A stretch of DNA of 61,358 bases from an uncultured bacterium (GTDB lineage Bacteria > Verrucomicrobiota > Kiritimatiellia > RFP12 > CAIWXQ01), in contig CAIWXQ010000040.1 of NCBI GenBank assembly GCA_903916675.1, positions 1-61,358 of the forward strand, read 5' to 3'. The translations under genes and the position numbers were made by a program. The notes below the pieces were generated by a model that saw only the letters and a list, made by a program, of their open reading frames with translations, had not been told where the DNA came from and ran no database searches. Of the stretch, positions 53,846 through 61,358 are shown piece after piece (position 1 is the stretch's first letter; every line of letters starts with the position of its first letter).

Positions 53846-54895
53846 ATGCGGAACTGGAACGTGCGGCGTGGGTGCGCGATCAGCCTGCTGTTTCTGGCAA
53901 TGGCGTTTGGCGGACTCAACCTGCTGGCCTTCCGGCATGCGCACGCCATGCTCCATTACGCCTCGTCCGGCATGCGCACGCATCGGCCGGAGGAGCTTTC
54001 CATCTGGCGCAAGGTCCGGGTGCTCTTCAGCGGCGTGACCATCCTGCGGCCGCAGGGGCAGAAGACGCCCCCGAGCGTAGGACTCCCGTTTGTCGCTGTC
54101 ACGATCCCCTCCACAGGTCAGGTGCGGCTGGGCGCGTGGTTCTGTCCGAAAAAGGATGTCCGCTGCGTGGCGATCCTGTTCCACGGCTACGGCGGCGAGA
54201 AGTCCGCGCTCCTGCCGGAAGCGCGTCAGTTGTACGACCTGGGGTGCGCGGTGCTGCTGGTTGATTTTCGCGGCTCGGGGCAGTCCTCGGAAGCGTACAC
54301 GACCGTGGGCTATGCCGAGGCCGAGGACGTGGCTGCGGCAGTGACGTATGCGCGCGGACAGTGGCCGGAGGCCCGCCTCGTGCTCTTCGGTCAGTCCATG
54401 GGCGCGGCCGCCATCCTGCGCGCCGTGGGACGACTGGGCGTGAAGGCGGACGGCCTCATTCTCGAAGGGGTGTTCGACACCATGCTCAACACGGTCCGCC
54501 ACCGGTTCGAATCCATGCGCGTGCCATCCTTTCCCTGCGCCGAACTATTGGTCTTCTGGGGTGGCCGGCAGATGGGCTTCGATGGCTTTTCGCACAACCC
54601 CGCGGACTATGCGGCGGATGTGACCTGTCCGGCACTGGTGATGCACGGGAAGGACGATCCCCGGGCGAGGTTGGCGGACGCACGGCAGGTTTTTGACCAA
54701 TTGGGCGGTCCCAGGAAGTTTCGGGAATTTACGGCGACTGGCCACGAGCCATACGTCCGACACCATAGGGAAGAATGGCGTGCGGCTGTCAGCGGAATGC
54801 TGGAGCCGGAATTCAGAATTCAGAATTCAGCATTCAACCAGGAACCAGGAACGAAGAACCAAGAACCAAGAACACCACCGCCCACTGAACCCTGA
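53846..54895 (+). CDS. Membrane-anchored alpha/beta hydrolase with repeat-derived tail
   Basis: A 349-residue serine hydrolase. A hydrophobic segment (about 9-28) anchors it. The catalytic triad is visible: nucleophile Ser in FGQSMGAAAI, Asp in MHGKDDPR, His in TGHEPYV; LFHGYGGEKSA is the oxyanion strand. The last 30 residues (EPEFRIQNSAFNQEPG onward) are encoded by the 7-bp-period array at 54809-54873 and are not part of the fold. ATG at 53846 with GGAGAAGG upstream. Substrate unknown. Confidence 0.83.
   Translation: MRNWNVRRGCAISLLFLAMAFGGLNLLAFRHAHAMLHYASSGMRTHRPEELSIWRKVRVLFSGVTILRPQGQKTPPSVGLPFVAVTIPSTGQVRLGAWFCPKKDVRCVAILFHGYGGEKSALLPEARQLYDLGCAVLLVDFRGSGQSSEAYTTVGYAEAEDVAAAVTYARGQWPEARLVLFGQSMGAAAILRAVGRLGVKADGLILEGVFDTMLNTVRHRFESMRVPSFPCAELLVFWGGRQMGFDGFSHNPADYAADVTCPALVMHGKDDPRARLADARQVFDQLGGPRKFREFTATGHEPYVRHHREEWRAAVSGMLEPEFRIQNSAFNQEPGTKNQEPRTPPPTEP
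54809..54873. repeat. 7-bp-period arrays at the hydrolase 3' end
   Basis: Four AGAATTC/AGCATTC heptamers (54811-54838) are followed by AACCAGG/AACGAAG/AACCAAG heptamers (54836-54873). The array lies inside the hydrolase reading frame and codes for its non-conserved C terminus. Confidence 0.85.
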
Positions 54896-54911
54896 ACTCT
54901 TGAAAATCCCC

Positions 54912-55628
54912 ATGGCCATTCGCGGCATCATTTTTGACTTGGACGGCGTGTTGTGCGATTCCGAGCCGTTTATTTGCGAGGCAGCGTGCCGGATGTTTCA
55001 GGAGCGCGGTGTGCAGGCGAGGCCGGACGATTTCCGGCCGTTCGTTGGCATGGGCGAGGAGCGTTTCATCGGCGGCGTGGCGGAAAAATATGGCGTGCAG
55101 GTTGATCTGATCGCCGCCAAAGCCCGCACTTATGCCATTTACTTGGAGATCATTCGCGGACGGTTGCGGCCGATGCATGGCGTGGGCGCGTTTCTCGATG
55201 CCTGCCGCGCACGCGGATTCCGGATGGCCGTAGCCAGCAGTGCGGATGAGGTGAAGGTGGCGGCCAACCTGTCCGAAATCGGATTTCCACCCTCCAAGTT
55301 CGACGCCGTGGTGAATGGGCTCATGGTGGCGCGCAAGAAACCAGCGCCGGACATTTTCCTGCTGGCGGCGGAGCGAATCGATCTTCCGCCGGAATTCTGC
55401 CTGGTGGTCGAGGATGCGCCTTCCGGCCTGCGTGCGGCGCAGGCGGCTGGTTGTACCGCGCTGGGTGTGCGGTCCAGCTTCGACGACGCCACGCTGCGCT
55501 CGGCCGGCGCATCCTGGACCGTGCGGGATCTTGCCGAGGCGTGCGGGTTGTTGCCCAGGATGCTGGGCGGGACGCAGGTCAAACCAACCGAACCGCAGAA
55601 TATCGAATGTCAAGGCGCAGAATCATGA
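54912..55628 (+). CDS. HAD-superfamily phosphatase (beta-phosphoglucomutase-like)
   Basis: A 238-residue HAD hydrolase with the C1 cap. IIFDLDGVLCDSEP is HAD motif I, VASSADEVKV motif II, KKPAPDIFLLAAE motif III (Lys), VVEDAPSGLRAAQAAG motif IV (acidic pair). This is the GPH/PgmB subgroup; phosphoglycolate or sugar phosphate phosphatase is possible. ATG 54912 is the family opening (MAIRGIIFDLDG). It starts 16 bp after the hydrolase stop. Confidence 0.87.
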   Translation: MAIRGIIFDLDGVLCDSEPFICEAACRMFQERGVQARPDDFRPFVGMGEERFIGGVAEKYGVQVDLIAAKARTYAIYLEIIRGRLRPMHGVGAFLDACRARGFRMAVASSADEVKVAANLSEIGFPPSKFDAVVNGLMVARKKPAPDIFLLAAERIDLPPEFCLVVEDAPSGLRAAQAAGCTALGVRSSFDDATLRSAGASWTVRDLAEACGLLPRMLGGTQVKPTEPQNIECQGAES

Positions 55629-55716
55629 AGTCCGCTGAAGTCCCAAAACTGTAGGCGGCTGTGCAAGCCGGCGGGGCGCGTTGGCGACGTATCCAGCAGG
55701 CCGTTGTTCGGCTCTG
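55629..55716. other. Short gap leading into lower-GC patch
   Basis: No gene. Base composition shifts downward from here to about 57110, in contrast with the GC-rich flanks. Confidence 0.4.
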
Positions 55717-55947
55717 TCATTCCATGGATCTGTCCATCTCTCTCTCATCAAAGATCATGAGAGTGCCAACTGGCGGGCGATATATGCGAGTACATTTCAC
55801 GTTCAGCCCGCCCTTGTCCAAGGTCACTTTCCGGTATGCCATCCCGCACTTGCACCGCTTCCACTTGACTATGTTACCCCTCGCTGTCCTTTTCCGTTGC
55901 AATGGTCTTCGACATGACTGGTTCTCTTTCTTGTTGTCGCCTAACAA
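55717..55947 (-). CDS. Small zinc-ribbon-like protein, possibly frameshifted
   Basis: Reading frame of 76 residues with CKCGMAYRK and a later Cys in NVKC, a short metal-ribbon look. The first 25 residues seem unnatural. An ATG at 55915 in the other frame gives MSKTIATEKDSEG, and dropping one G from the GGGG run near 55878-55881 joins it to NIVKWKRCKCGMAYRK, which reads better. So the gene may carry a one-base insertion. No known family recognised. Confidence 0.35.
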   Translation of the reverse strand: MLGDNKKENQSCRRPLQRKRTARGNIVKWKRCKCGMAYRKVTLDKGGLNVKCTRIYRPPVGTLMIFDEREMDRSME

Positions 55948-56059
55948 CGGCGGTAATCCTCAGCGCAGTTATGCGCCGTAGTCACCGGCTTGTTTGGTTC
56001 TGTCTGACTCGGGGCAGCCTGATTCTGCTTCATTGATGCCGTGGATCACTTCACCGTAA

Positions 56060-56353
56060 CTACTGCGCCTTTGGCATGGAAGCAATCACATCCCGCGCAC
56101 GTCTCTCGATCGCTCCCCACTTAGCAATGGAATCACGCGACTTCGTCTTGTTCTTGGAGTCTTTCAAAAAGCTCAAGATGTCCGTGAGCAAATCATAGAG
56201 TCGCGGAGCGGATGCCATGACTGATGCATCCGCAGTTGCATTTGGACCGACCAGGTTGGCTATGGCCACCCCGTTTGCCTCGACGGTCGACGCACCTCCA
56301 ATCTTGGAAACACTACTTCGCCATTCTCCTTGCGTGATTTTGAGGTCGTTCAT
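56060..56353 (-). CDS. Small phage-like hypothetical protein
   Basis: A 97-residue protein whose middle (ANLVGPNATADASVMASAPRLYDLLTDIL) resembles a recurring motif in small phage and prophage proteins (ANA-x-LIAAAPELLEAL). Base composition is lower than neighbours. It is 18 bp upstream-facing of the parvulin gene's 3' end on the same strand. Likely carried in by a mobile element. Confidence 0.5.
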   Translation of the reverse strand: MNDLKITQGEWRSSVSKIGGASTVEANGVAIANLVGPNATADASVMASAPRLYDLLTDILSFLKDSKNKTKSRDSIAKWGAIERRARDVIASMPKAQ

Positions 56354-56371
56354 TGCCTGCTTCTCTTCTCG

Positions 56372-58204
56372 CTATTTCTTACTGAGGATCAGAACTGCGT
56401 TGTCATTAAAGAAGTCCTGTTTGGCTGTTTGCTCTCCCTTGATTGCAATTGGAATGCACCACTCAATAAGAGAGAATGCCGTTGACATCCGCGCATACAA
56501 AATGTACTCGCCCGGTTTAAGGTCTGTAATCGAGTACTTTGCATCTATGCCTGTAGTCCCTTTGGACAGAGCAGCCACTGCGACAATTGCAGGCCATGCT
56601 TTGTCGCTGTCCGCATGATCAACATATAAAATCCTGCTGATTTCGTCGCTGCCTTGGCAGTCTCTGTTCACCATGCGCGTGGTGTTGTAGACTTCGATCG
56701 TTTTCAATTGGGTGGAGTTCTTCGTCCAGCCGTCAACCTCATCCCCGTATTTCTTCATCAACATTTCCGTAGCCTTGTATTTCGGGACCTCCTTGGTCAT
56801 GTCGTCAAAATCTGCGTCGGTCACATGTGGAACCGGTCGAGAGTATTTGTCCGCTGACTGCCGACTCACCTCTTGCCAGTATGAACACTCCTTGCGGAGA
56901 CCGGCCAAGCCAACCTGAACCTTCTGGGAGTCAAGGAGTGCTGGCAAGACATAGACCGTAAGCCCTCGAAGCAACTCGGATTGTCCTCCGCCTTTGACAA
57001 CCCATGCGCCACCCTCAATAGCGCCTCGTGCGTTCGCAAGACGCTCCTGTTGTTGCCGTTCTTCTTCCCTCCCCGCCGTTTGAACTGAATGTGTCTCGAT
57101 TTCCGGTTCTTCCGGGTTCCCGGTTGGCGCGCCGGCTGGACGGTCGAACATGGTCGTGATTTTCGCCTTGCCGCGCAGGGCCGTCAGATAGGTCTGCATC
57201 TCTTCGCCGATCTGCTTGTTTTCCTGTTCCTTGCGGACACCGTCACGTGTTACAGCGGGCGGTGCCTTGATCAGGATATGGCTGGCCTGTACGGTTTCCG
57301 GTGTGGCGTTTGTTTCGCCGTTGGCGGGCCTGGCTTCATTGTGGGCTGTGACCTTGATCACGTGGAAGCCGAACTCGGTTTCGACAACGGGGCCGATGTC
57401 GCCGACTTTTTGCGTGAAGGCCGCGTCCGCGAAGGGTTTTACCATCCGGGCGCGTTCGAACGTGCCAAGGTCGCCGCCGCTTTGCTTGCCGCTGGGGCAG
57501 TCCGAGCTCTCGCGCGCGACGGCCTCGAAGTTTGTGCCGGCGAGCAGCTGTGCGCGGATGCCGTCGATCTGCGCGCGTTTTTCAGTGCGCTCCTTTTGCG
57601 CATCGGCGAATGCGGTATCCACGGCCTTGTCGTCCAGTTTGATCTTGCCGCGGACCTGCGTGTCGACCAGTTTCTCGATCAGGAACTGCTCTTCCAGCTC
57701 CTGCCGGGCCTGCTTCTCGCCCATAGGCGCCATTTTGATCATCGCATCCACTGTCGTGCCCTGCTTGGCGGCCATCTCCTCGATCGGCTGCAGGTACTTC
57801 TTGCGATCCGCCGCGTCCACGACGATCTTGAGGCGCTTGACCTCCGCGAGCAGAAGCGTCTTGGTGACGAAGGATCCGACAATGCGCGGTGCCAGCATCT
57901 GGAAGGCCATCTGCTGCTGCTCCGCCGGGACCTGCTGGGCAGCGAGGATGGACTGCACCTGCTGCAGGAGTTCCTCGCGCGAGAGCGTCACACCGTCCAC
58001 CGAGGCGGCGACGGCGACACCACCCGTGCCAATCGGCAGGGCCGCTGCAGCGGACTTTGCCGCGACGGGCATCGGCATGACCGGCGACTTGGTGGCCGGC
58101 GTCGCGGCAGCTGGGGCTGTAGCGGCGGGGGTCTCCTTTTTGCAACCAGCGGCGCACAGGCCGAGCAGCAGCGCGGCGAGCGAGAGACGGGTCAACATGT
58201 GCAT
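56372..58204 (-). CDS. Parvulin-type PPIase lipoprotein fused to an unrelated C-terminal domain
   Basis: A 610-residue protein. N terminus: signal peptide with lipobox LCAAGC (Cys21) followed by a proline/alanine linker; SurA-like helical region (about 75-200); parvulin PpiC domain (about 205-295, with GGDLGTFERARMVKPF and GFHVIKV). Residues about 395-610 (from TAGREEERQQQERL on) are encoded by visibly lower-GC DNA and look like a separate domain, with RGLTVYVLP and YSITDLKPGEYILYARMS resembling carboxypeptidase-regulatory-like Ig folds. The boundary at about 57075-57110 coincides with the composition change, suggesting a fusion created by insertion. Start may be ATG 58204 or 58198. Confidence 0.8.
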   Translation of the reverse strand: MHMLTRLSLAALLLGLCAAGCKKETPAATAPAAATPATKSPVMPMPVAAKSAAAALPIGTGGVAVAASVDGVTLSREELLQQVQSILAAQQVPAEQQQMAFQMLAPRIVGSFVTKTLLLAEVKRLKIVVDAADRKKYLQPIEEMAAKQGTTVDAMIKMAPMGEKQARQELEEQFLIEKLVDTQVRGKIKLDDKAVDTAFADAQKERTEKRAQIDGIRAQLLAGTNFEAVARESSDCPSGKQSGGDLGTFERARMVKPFADAAFTQKVGDIGPVVETEFGFHVIKVTAHNEARPANGETNATPETVQASHILIKAPPAVTRDGVRKEQENKQIGEEMQTYLTALRGKAKITTMFDRPAGAPTGNPEEPEIETHSVQTAGREEERQQQERLANARGAIEGGAWVVKGGGQSELLRGLTVYVLPALLDSQKVQVGLAGLRKECSYWQEVSRQSADKYSRPVPHVTDADFDDMTKEVPKYKATEMLMKKYGDEVDGWTKNSTQLKTIEVYNTTRMVNRDCQGSDEISRILYVDHADSDKAWPAIVAVAALSKGTTGIDAKYSITDLKPGEYILYARMSTAFSLIEWCIPIAIKGEQTAKQDFFNDNAVLILSKK

Positions 58205-58437
58205 GTCGTGATCTTTCTGGGTTGTCGCCGCCGGAGGCGGCAGGTGCCGGAATCGCCCGGCGTGGCCGCGTCATGCGGCCCGGGGGCGTCTCGACCGGCA
58301 CATAGTACCAGAAACCCCCGGTCCATTGCCCACAAGAAATTCGAGTGGAAAATGGGCTTTCCAATTGCCTCGGGTTGGCGGGGAATGGCATGGTAGGCCA
58401 CACAGGGGCTGTCAACGCACTCTATAGGAGAACAGAT

Positions 58438-59442
58438 ATGCCGCACGAGCCGTTCGACCGACGTTACGCCGCCATGCCGTATGCCGCCTGTGGGCGTAGC
58501 GGCCTGAAGCTGCCGGCCATCTCCCTTGGGCTCTGGCACAATTTCGGCGAAGCCGACCCCGGAGAAGCCACGCGCGAGCTGGTTGCCGCAGCCTTTGACC
58601 TCGGCATCACTCATTTTGACCTGGCGAACAACTACGGTCCGCCCCCCGGTGCCGCGGAGAGCGTCTTTGGGCGGTTGCTGGCCGGCGAGTTTCGTGCCTG
58701 GCGCGACGAGATGGTGATCTCCACCAAGGCGGGGTACCGCATGTGGCCCGGTCCCTCTGGCGACGGCGGCTCGCGCAAATACCTTCTGGCCAGCCTCGAT
58801 CAGAGCCTGCGGCGTCTGCAACTGGATTACGTCGACATCTTTTACCACCACCGCCCCGACCCCGAGACGCCACTCGAGGAGACCTTGGGCGCGTTGCAGA
58901 GCGCCGTGCAACAGGGAAAGGTGCTCTACGTCGGCCTTTCCAACTACCCGGCGGAGAAGGCGCGCGAGGCTGCGCAGATGCTTCGACGCCTCGGCTCCCC
59001 CTGCCGCATCCACCAGCCGCGCTACAATCTGCTGGATCGGGGCATCGAGTGTGGGTTGCTGGATGTCGCGGTAGAGGAAGGGTTCGGCGTGATCCCCTTC
59101 TCGCCGCTGGCACAGGGGGTTCTGAGCGGCAAGTACACCGGCGGCATACCGGCAGATTCGCGCGCCGGTCGCGGCAGTCCATTTCTTACGGCGGCGCGCC
59201 TCTTGCCCCAGAAGGTCGAGCAAGCGGCGCGGCTGGAGCCGCTGGCCCGCGCGCGCGGTCAGACCCTGGCGCAGATGGCGCTGGCCTGGGTGCTGCGTGA
59301 TCCGCGCGTCACCTCTGCGCTGATCGGCGTACGCCATCCCGCGCAACTGCGCGAGAATGTCGCGGCGCTGTCGAACCGCGCGTTCACGGCCGCGGAACGC
59401 GCCGCCATCGACGCAATCGTTGGGCTTCCGTCCGGCAGTTAG
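58438..59442 (+). CDS. Aldo/keto reductase, YghZ-like
   Basis: A 334-residue reductase of the YghZ/L-glyceraldehyde-3-phosphate reductase group. LPAISLGLWHNFGEADP, THFDLANNYGPPPGAAE (Asp, Tyr), ISTKAGYRMWPGP (Lys) and VDIFYHHRPDPETP (His) complete the catalytic tetrad. These enzymes detoxify methylglyoxal and related aldehydes with NADPH. TAGGAG precedes ATG 58438. Third aldo/keto reductase in the window. Confidence 0.9.
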   Translation: MPHEPFDRRYAAMPYAACGRSGLKLPAISLGLWHNFGEADPGEATRELVAAAFDLGITHFDLANNYGPPPGAAESVFGRLLAGEFRAWRDEMVISTKAGYRMWPGPSGDGGSRKYLLASLDQSLRRLQLDYVDIFYHHRPDPETPLEETLGALQSAVQQGKVLYVGLSNYPAEKAREAAQMLRRLGSPCRIHQPRYNLLDRGIECGLLDVAVEEGFGVIPFSPLAQGVLSGKYTGGIPADSRAGRGSPFLTAARLLPQKVEQAARLEPLARARGQTLAQMALAWVLRDPRVTSALIGVRHPAQLRENVAALSNRAFTAAERAAIDAIVGLPSGS

Positions 59443-59485
59443 AGTAATCTTAGTAATAGAATGGCTGCAGAATCGGGGCAAAGTC

Positions 59486-59602
59486 GGACACGAAGGGGAC
59501 GAAGGAAGTACGAAGAACGCGAAGGGTTGTTGTAGTTTTCCGCCGACAGGCGGCACCAACGCCTCACTTCGTGTCCTTCTATCATCCTTTCTCGACCTTC
59601 GA
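59486..59602. repeat. Inverted arms of CACGAAG-type repeats
   Basis: Left arm 59486-59526 (GGACACGAAGGGGACGAAGG and on), right arm 59565-59602 (CACTTCGTGTCCTTCTATCA and on) in inverted orientation with 38 bases between. It lies between the aldo/keto reductase and the convergent helicase; the gap 59443-59641 has no gene. Confidence 0.75.
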
Positions 59603-59641
59603 GACCGTCTTCATCTGCGGCTATACGATTTCGTTATTGAG

Positions 59642-61150
59642 CTAGGCGTGCGCTGGGCGCGAGCTGTAGCGCGCCGCAGGGTGGGCTTGGCGATGCGGAC
59701 CGCTGGCGTGGCGGCTATGCTGTCCGCCGGGCGCGCGTGAATGGCTCTGACGATGCCCGCTCTGGCCGCGCGGCGGCGGACGGGCCGCGGCGCCGGTGGC
59801 CTGACGTGCGATTTCGCTGTGGAATTCGTGGCGCGTGTCGACGTCGACCGCGCGGCGGAGCAGGCGCTCGATGTCGCGCAGGAAATCGCGCTCCTCCGCG
59901 CTGCAGAAGGAGATGGCCTCGCCTGAGGCGCCGGCGCGCGCGGTGCGGCCGATGCGGTGGACGTAGGTCTCCGGCTCGTTCGGCAGCTCGTAGTTGATCA
60001 CATGTGTGACGCCGTCCACATCGATGCCGCGCGCGGCGATATCGGTCGCGACTAGGGCCCGCACGCGGCCGTCGCGGAAGCTGAGCAGCGCCTGCGTCCG
60101 CGCTCCCTGGCTCTTGTTGCCGTGAATGGCGGTGGAGGGGATGCGGGCGTCGCGCAGCTTCTCAGCCACGCGATTGGCGATGTGCTTGCGCTGTGTGAAG
60201 ACGATCACGCGGGCCATTGCCGGGTCCTTGAGCAGGCGGACGAGGAGCTCGTCCTTGCGCGTCTTGTCCACGAAGAGGACCCGTTGCGCGATGCGCTCGA
60301 CCGCCGGCTGCTCGGGTGTGATGGCGACGTGCGCGGCGTCCGACCGCACGAGCGTGCGGGCCAGCGCCAGCGCCTCGCGCGTGAGCGTGGCGGAGAAGAA
60401 GAGCGACTGCCGCTTGGGTGGGAGCGCGGCGATGACGCGGCGCATGTCGGGCAGGAACCCCATGTCGAGCATGCGGTCCGCCTCGTCGAGCACGAAGTAC
60501 TCCACCTGGTCGAGCCGCACAAACCCCTGCTGCATCAGGTCGATCAGCCGGCCAGGCGTGGCAACGACGATCTCGACGCCGTTACGCAGGGCATAGACCT
60601 GCGGGTGCTGGCCGACGCCGCCGAAGATCACTGTGTAGGTGGCATGCGCATGGCGGCCATAGGCGCGGATGCTGTCGCCGATCTGCGCGGCCAGTTCGCG
60701 GGTGGGCGCGAGGATCAGCGCACGCGGCCGTCCGGCGGTACCGGGGCGGCGGTGCTGAGCCAGATGCTGGAGCAGGGGGAGCACGAAGGCCGCGGTCTTG
60801 CCCGTGCCAGTCTGTGCGCAGCCGAGCAGATCGCGCCCCTCCAACAGCAGTGGGATGGTCTGCGCTTGGATGGGCGTGGGCGTCACATAGCCTTCCTCCT
60901 GCACCGCGCGTTGCAACGCCGGGAGGAGTTGGGAGAAGACGCCGGAGTGCGGAGCGTGGAGCGCGGAGGACGAAATTTCGGATTCCAGAGTTCTTGTTTC
61001 CGATTTCTGAATTCTGTCTTCCGACCTCTGGCCTCTGACTTCTGACTTCTGATCTCTGATCTCTGACTTCTGGCCGCTGACCTCTGCCTCCTGGCCTCGA
61101 ACGGCAGGGTGCGGATGCGGGCCGGATGCGGCCCGGTGATGGGTGGTCAT
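59642..61150 (-). CDS. DEAD-box RNA helicase (RhlE-like) with repeat-encoded N-terminal extension
   Basis: A 502-residue ATP-dependent RNA helicase. Q motif TPIQAQTIP, Walker [29 protein letters not shown] in [22 protein letters not shown] and [10 protein letters not shown] are all present. Start at ATG 61150 is followed by about 50 extra residues, in which seven-residue units ([28 protein letters not shown]) reflect a translated 7-bp-period array (61001-61098). The C-terminal 60 residues are Arg/His/Gly-rich and low-complexity, as in RNA-annealing tails of RhlE. The helicase core begins at about residue 70. Confidence 0.92.
   Translation of the reverse strand: MTTHHRAASGPHPHPAVRGQEAEVSGQKSEIRDQKSEVRGQRSEDRIQKSETRTLESEISSSALHAPHSGVFSQLLPALQRAVQEEGYVTPTPIQAQTIPLLLEGRDLLGCAQTGTGKTAAFVLPLLQHLAQHRRPGTAGRPRALILAPTRELAAQIGDSIRAYGRHAHATYTVIFGGVGQHPQVYALRNGVEIVVATPGRLIDLMQQGFVRLDQVEYFVLDEADRMLDMGFLPDMRRVIAALPPKRQSLFFSATLTREALALARTLVRSDAAHVAITPEQPAVERIAQRVLFVDKTRKDELLVRLLKDPAMARVIVFTQRKHIANRVAEKLRDARIPSTAIHGNKSQGARTQALLSFRDGRVRALVATDIAARGIDVDGVTHVINYELPNEPETYVHRIGRTARAGASGEAISFCSAEERDFLRDIERLLRRAVDVDTRHEFHSEIARQATGAAARPPPRGQSGHRQSHSRAPGGQHSRHASGPHRQAHPAARYSSRPAHA
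61001..61098. repeat. 7-bp-period array inside the helicase N-terminal coding region
   Basis: TGACTTC/TGATCTC/TGACCTC heptamers, e.g. TGACTTCTGACTTCTGATCT. Three heptamers equal seven codons, so the array stays open in the helicase frame. Confidence 0.85.
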
Positions 61151-61358
61151 GGTGCGCTCGTGTCCGGGGTTGTTGTTTCTCTGCCCGCCGGACGCGTGGA
61201 AAAGAAAGAAGCCGCGCCGATCGCGACTGTTGCGCAAAGAAAGGGCCGATAGCCCAGTCCGCGCAGGAAAGCGGCACGTACTAAAGCAGATTTCGGGCGA
61301 CTTGTCGATTGAGATCGCGGAGAAGCGTGGGGGCACAGAGGGCACAGAGGGAGAATGA
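61151..61358. other. Right-edge sequence upstream of the helicase
   Basis: Presumed promoter region of the helicase, not resolved. It ends in GGGCACAGAGGGCACAGAGG (61330-61354 region), a repeat related to that at 7996-8035. Confidence 0.4.

Noticed and set aside
55938-55980. attC-like GCCTAACAACGGCGG near the foreign patch
   Set aside because: The left half fits RYYYAAC but no right arm pairs with it properly, so it is not called.

Overview
The window is about 61 kb of high-GC bacterial chromosome, interrupted by lower-GC patches at roughly 1-5,000 and 55,640-57,110. The genes point to a Gram-negative-type (diderm) bacterium: an LptF/LptG permease, lipoproteins, a DUF3034 protein, a giant alpha-2-macroglobulin and a TAXI binding protein. 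Electron-carrier genes (NfnA/NfnB pair, 8Fe ferredoxin, rubredoxin, a 4Fe-4S aldo/keto reductase) suggest an anaerobic or fermentative lifestyle. No rRNA or decisive marker is present. My guess is the PVC superphylum (Kiritimatiellota, Lentisphaerota or Verrucomicrobiota type), held with low confidence.

Region 1 (1-5,010) is a chromosomal integron-like locus. It has an integron integrase with an N-terminal extension, an attI candidate, one well-formed gene cassette whose stop codon lies inside a foldable attC site, and then a winged-helix/nucleotidyltransferase pair resembling a toxin-antitoxin module, a small membrane protein and a secreted clan GH-A glycosidase. Region 2 (5,300-20,600) is housekeeping: TPR lipoprotein, a 29-residue ribosomal protein, hisG, dnaX-ybaB-recR, a TAXI protein, a DEDD exonuclease, a double-domain NDK overlapping an aminotransferase, tRNA-Leu, a PQQ-type propeller, tcdA-rrf2 and aspS.

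Region 3 (20,790-31,600) is a long minus-strand run: a GGDEF/REC/HD-GYP regulator, a stand-alone AICAR transformylase, two aldo/keto reductases, an RNA m5U methyltransferase, rubredoxin, a methyltransferase, dapB and dapA. Region 4 (31,900-44,600) holds the 2,016-residue alpha-2-macroglobulin, ferredoxin, tRNA-Ile2, a PHP phosphoesterase, nfnA-nfnB-lptF/G and comF-DJ-1. Region 5 (44,700-52,300) is mostly sulfur amino-acid metabolism (metY-HPr-cysK facing two overlapping trans-sulfuration genes) followed by nadA. Region 6 (52,300-61,358) carries a family-4 uracil-DNA glycosylase, an alpha/beta hydrolase, a HAD phosphatase, a small foreign-looking patch fused onto a parvulin lipoprotein, an aldo/keto reductase and a DEAD-box helicase.

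The most unusual genome-scale signal is in the gaps. Many intergenic regions carry short-period tandem repeats (periods of about 6, 7 and 9 bp), often arranged as two inverted arms tens to hundreds of bases apart. In two places such arrays have become the translated end of a protein (the hydrolase C terminus and the helicase N terminus). These repeat-armed elements and the integron are the best candidates for something worth following up.
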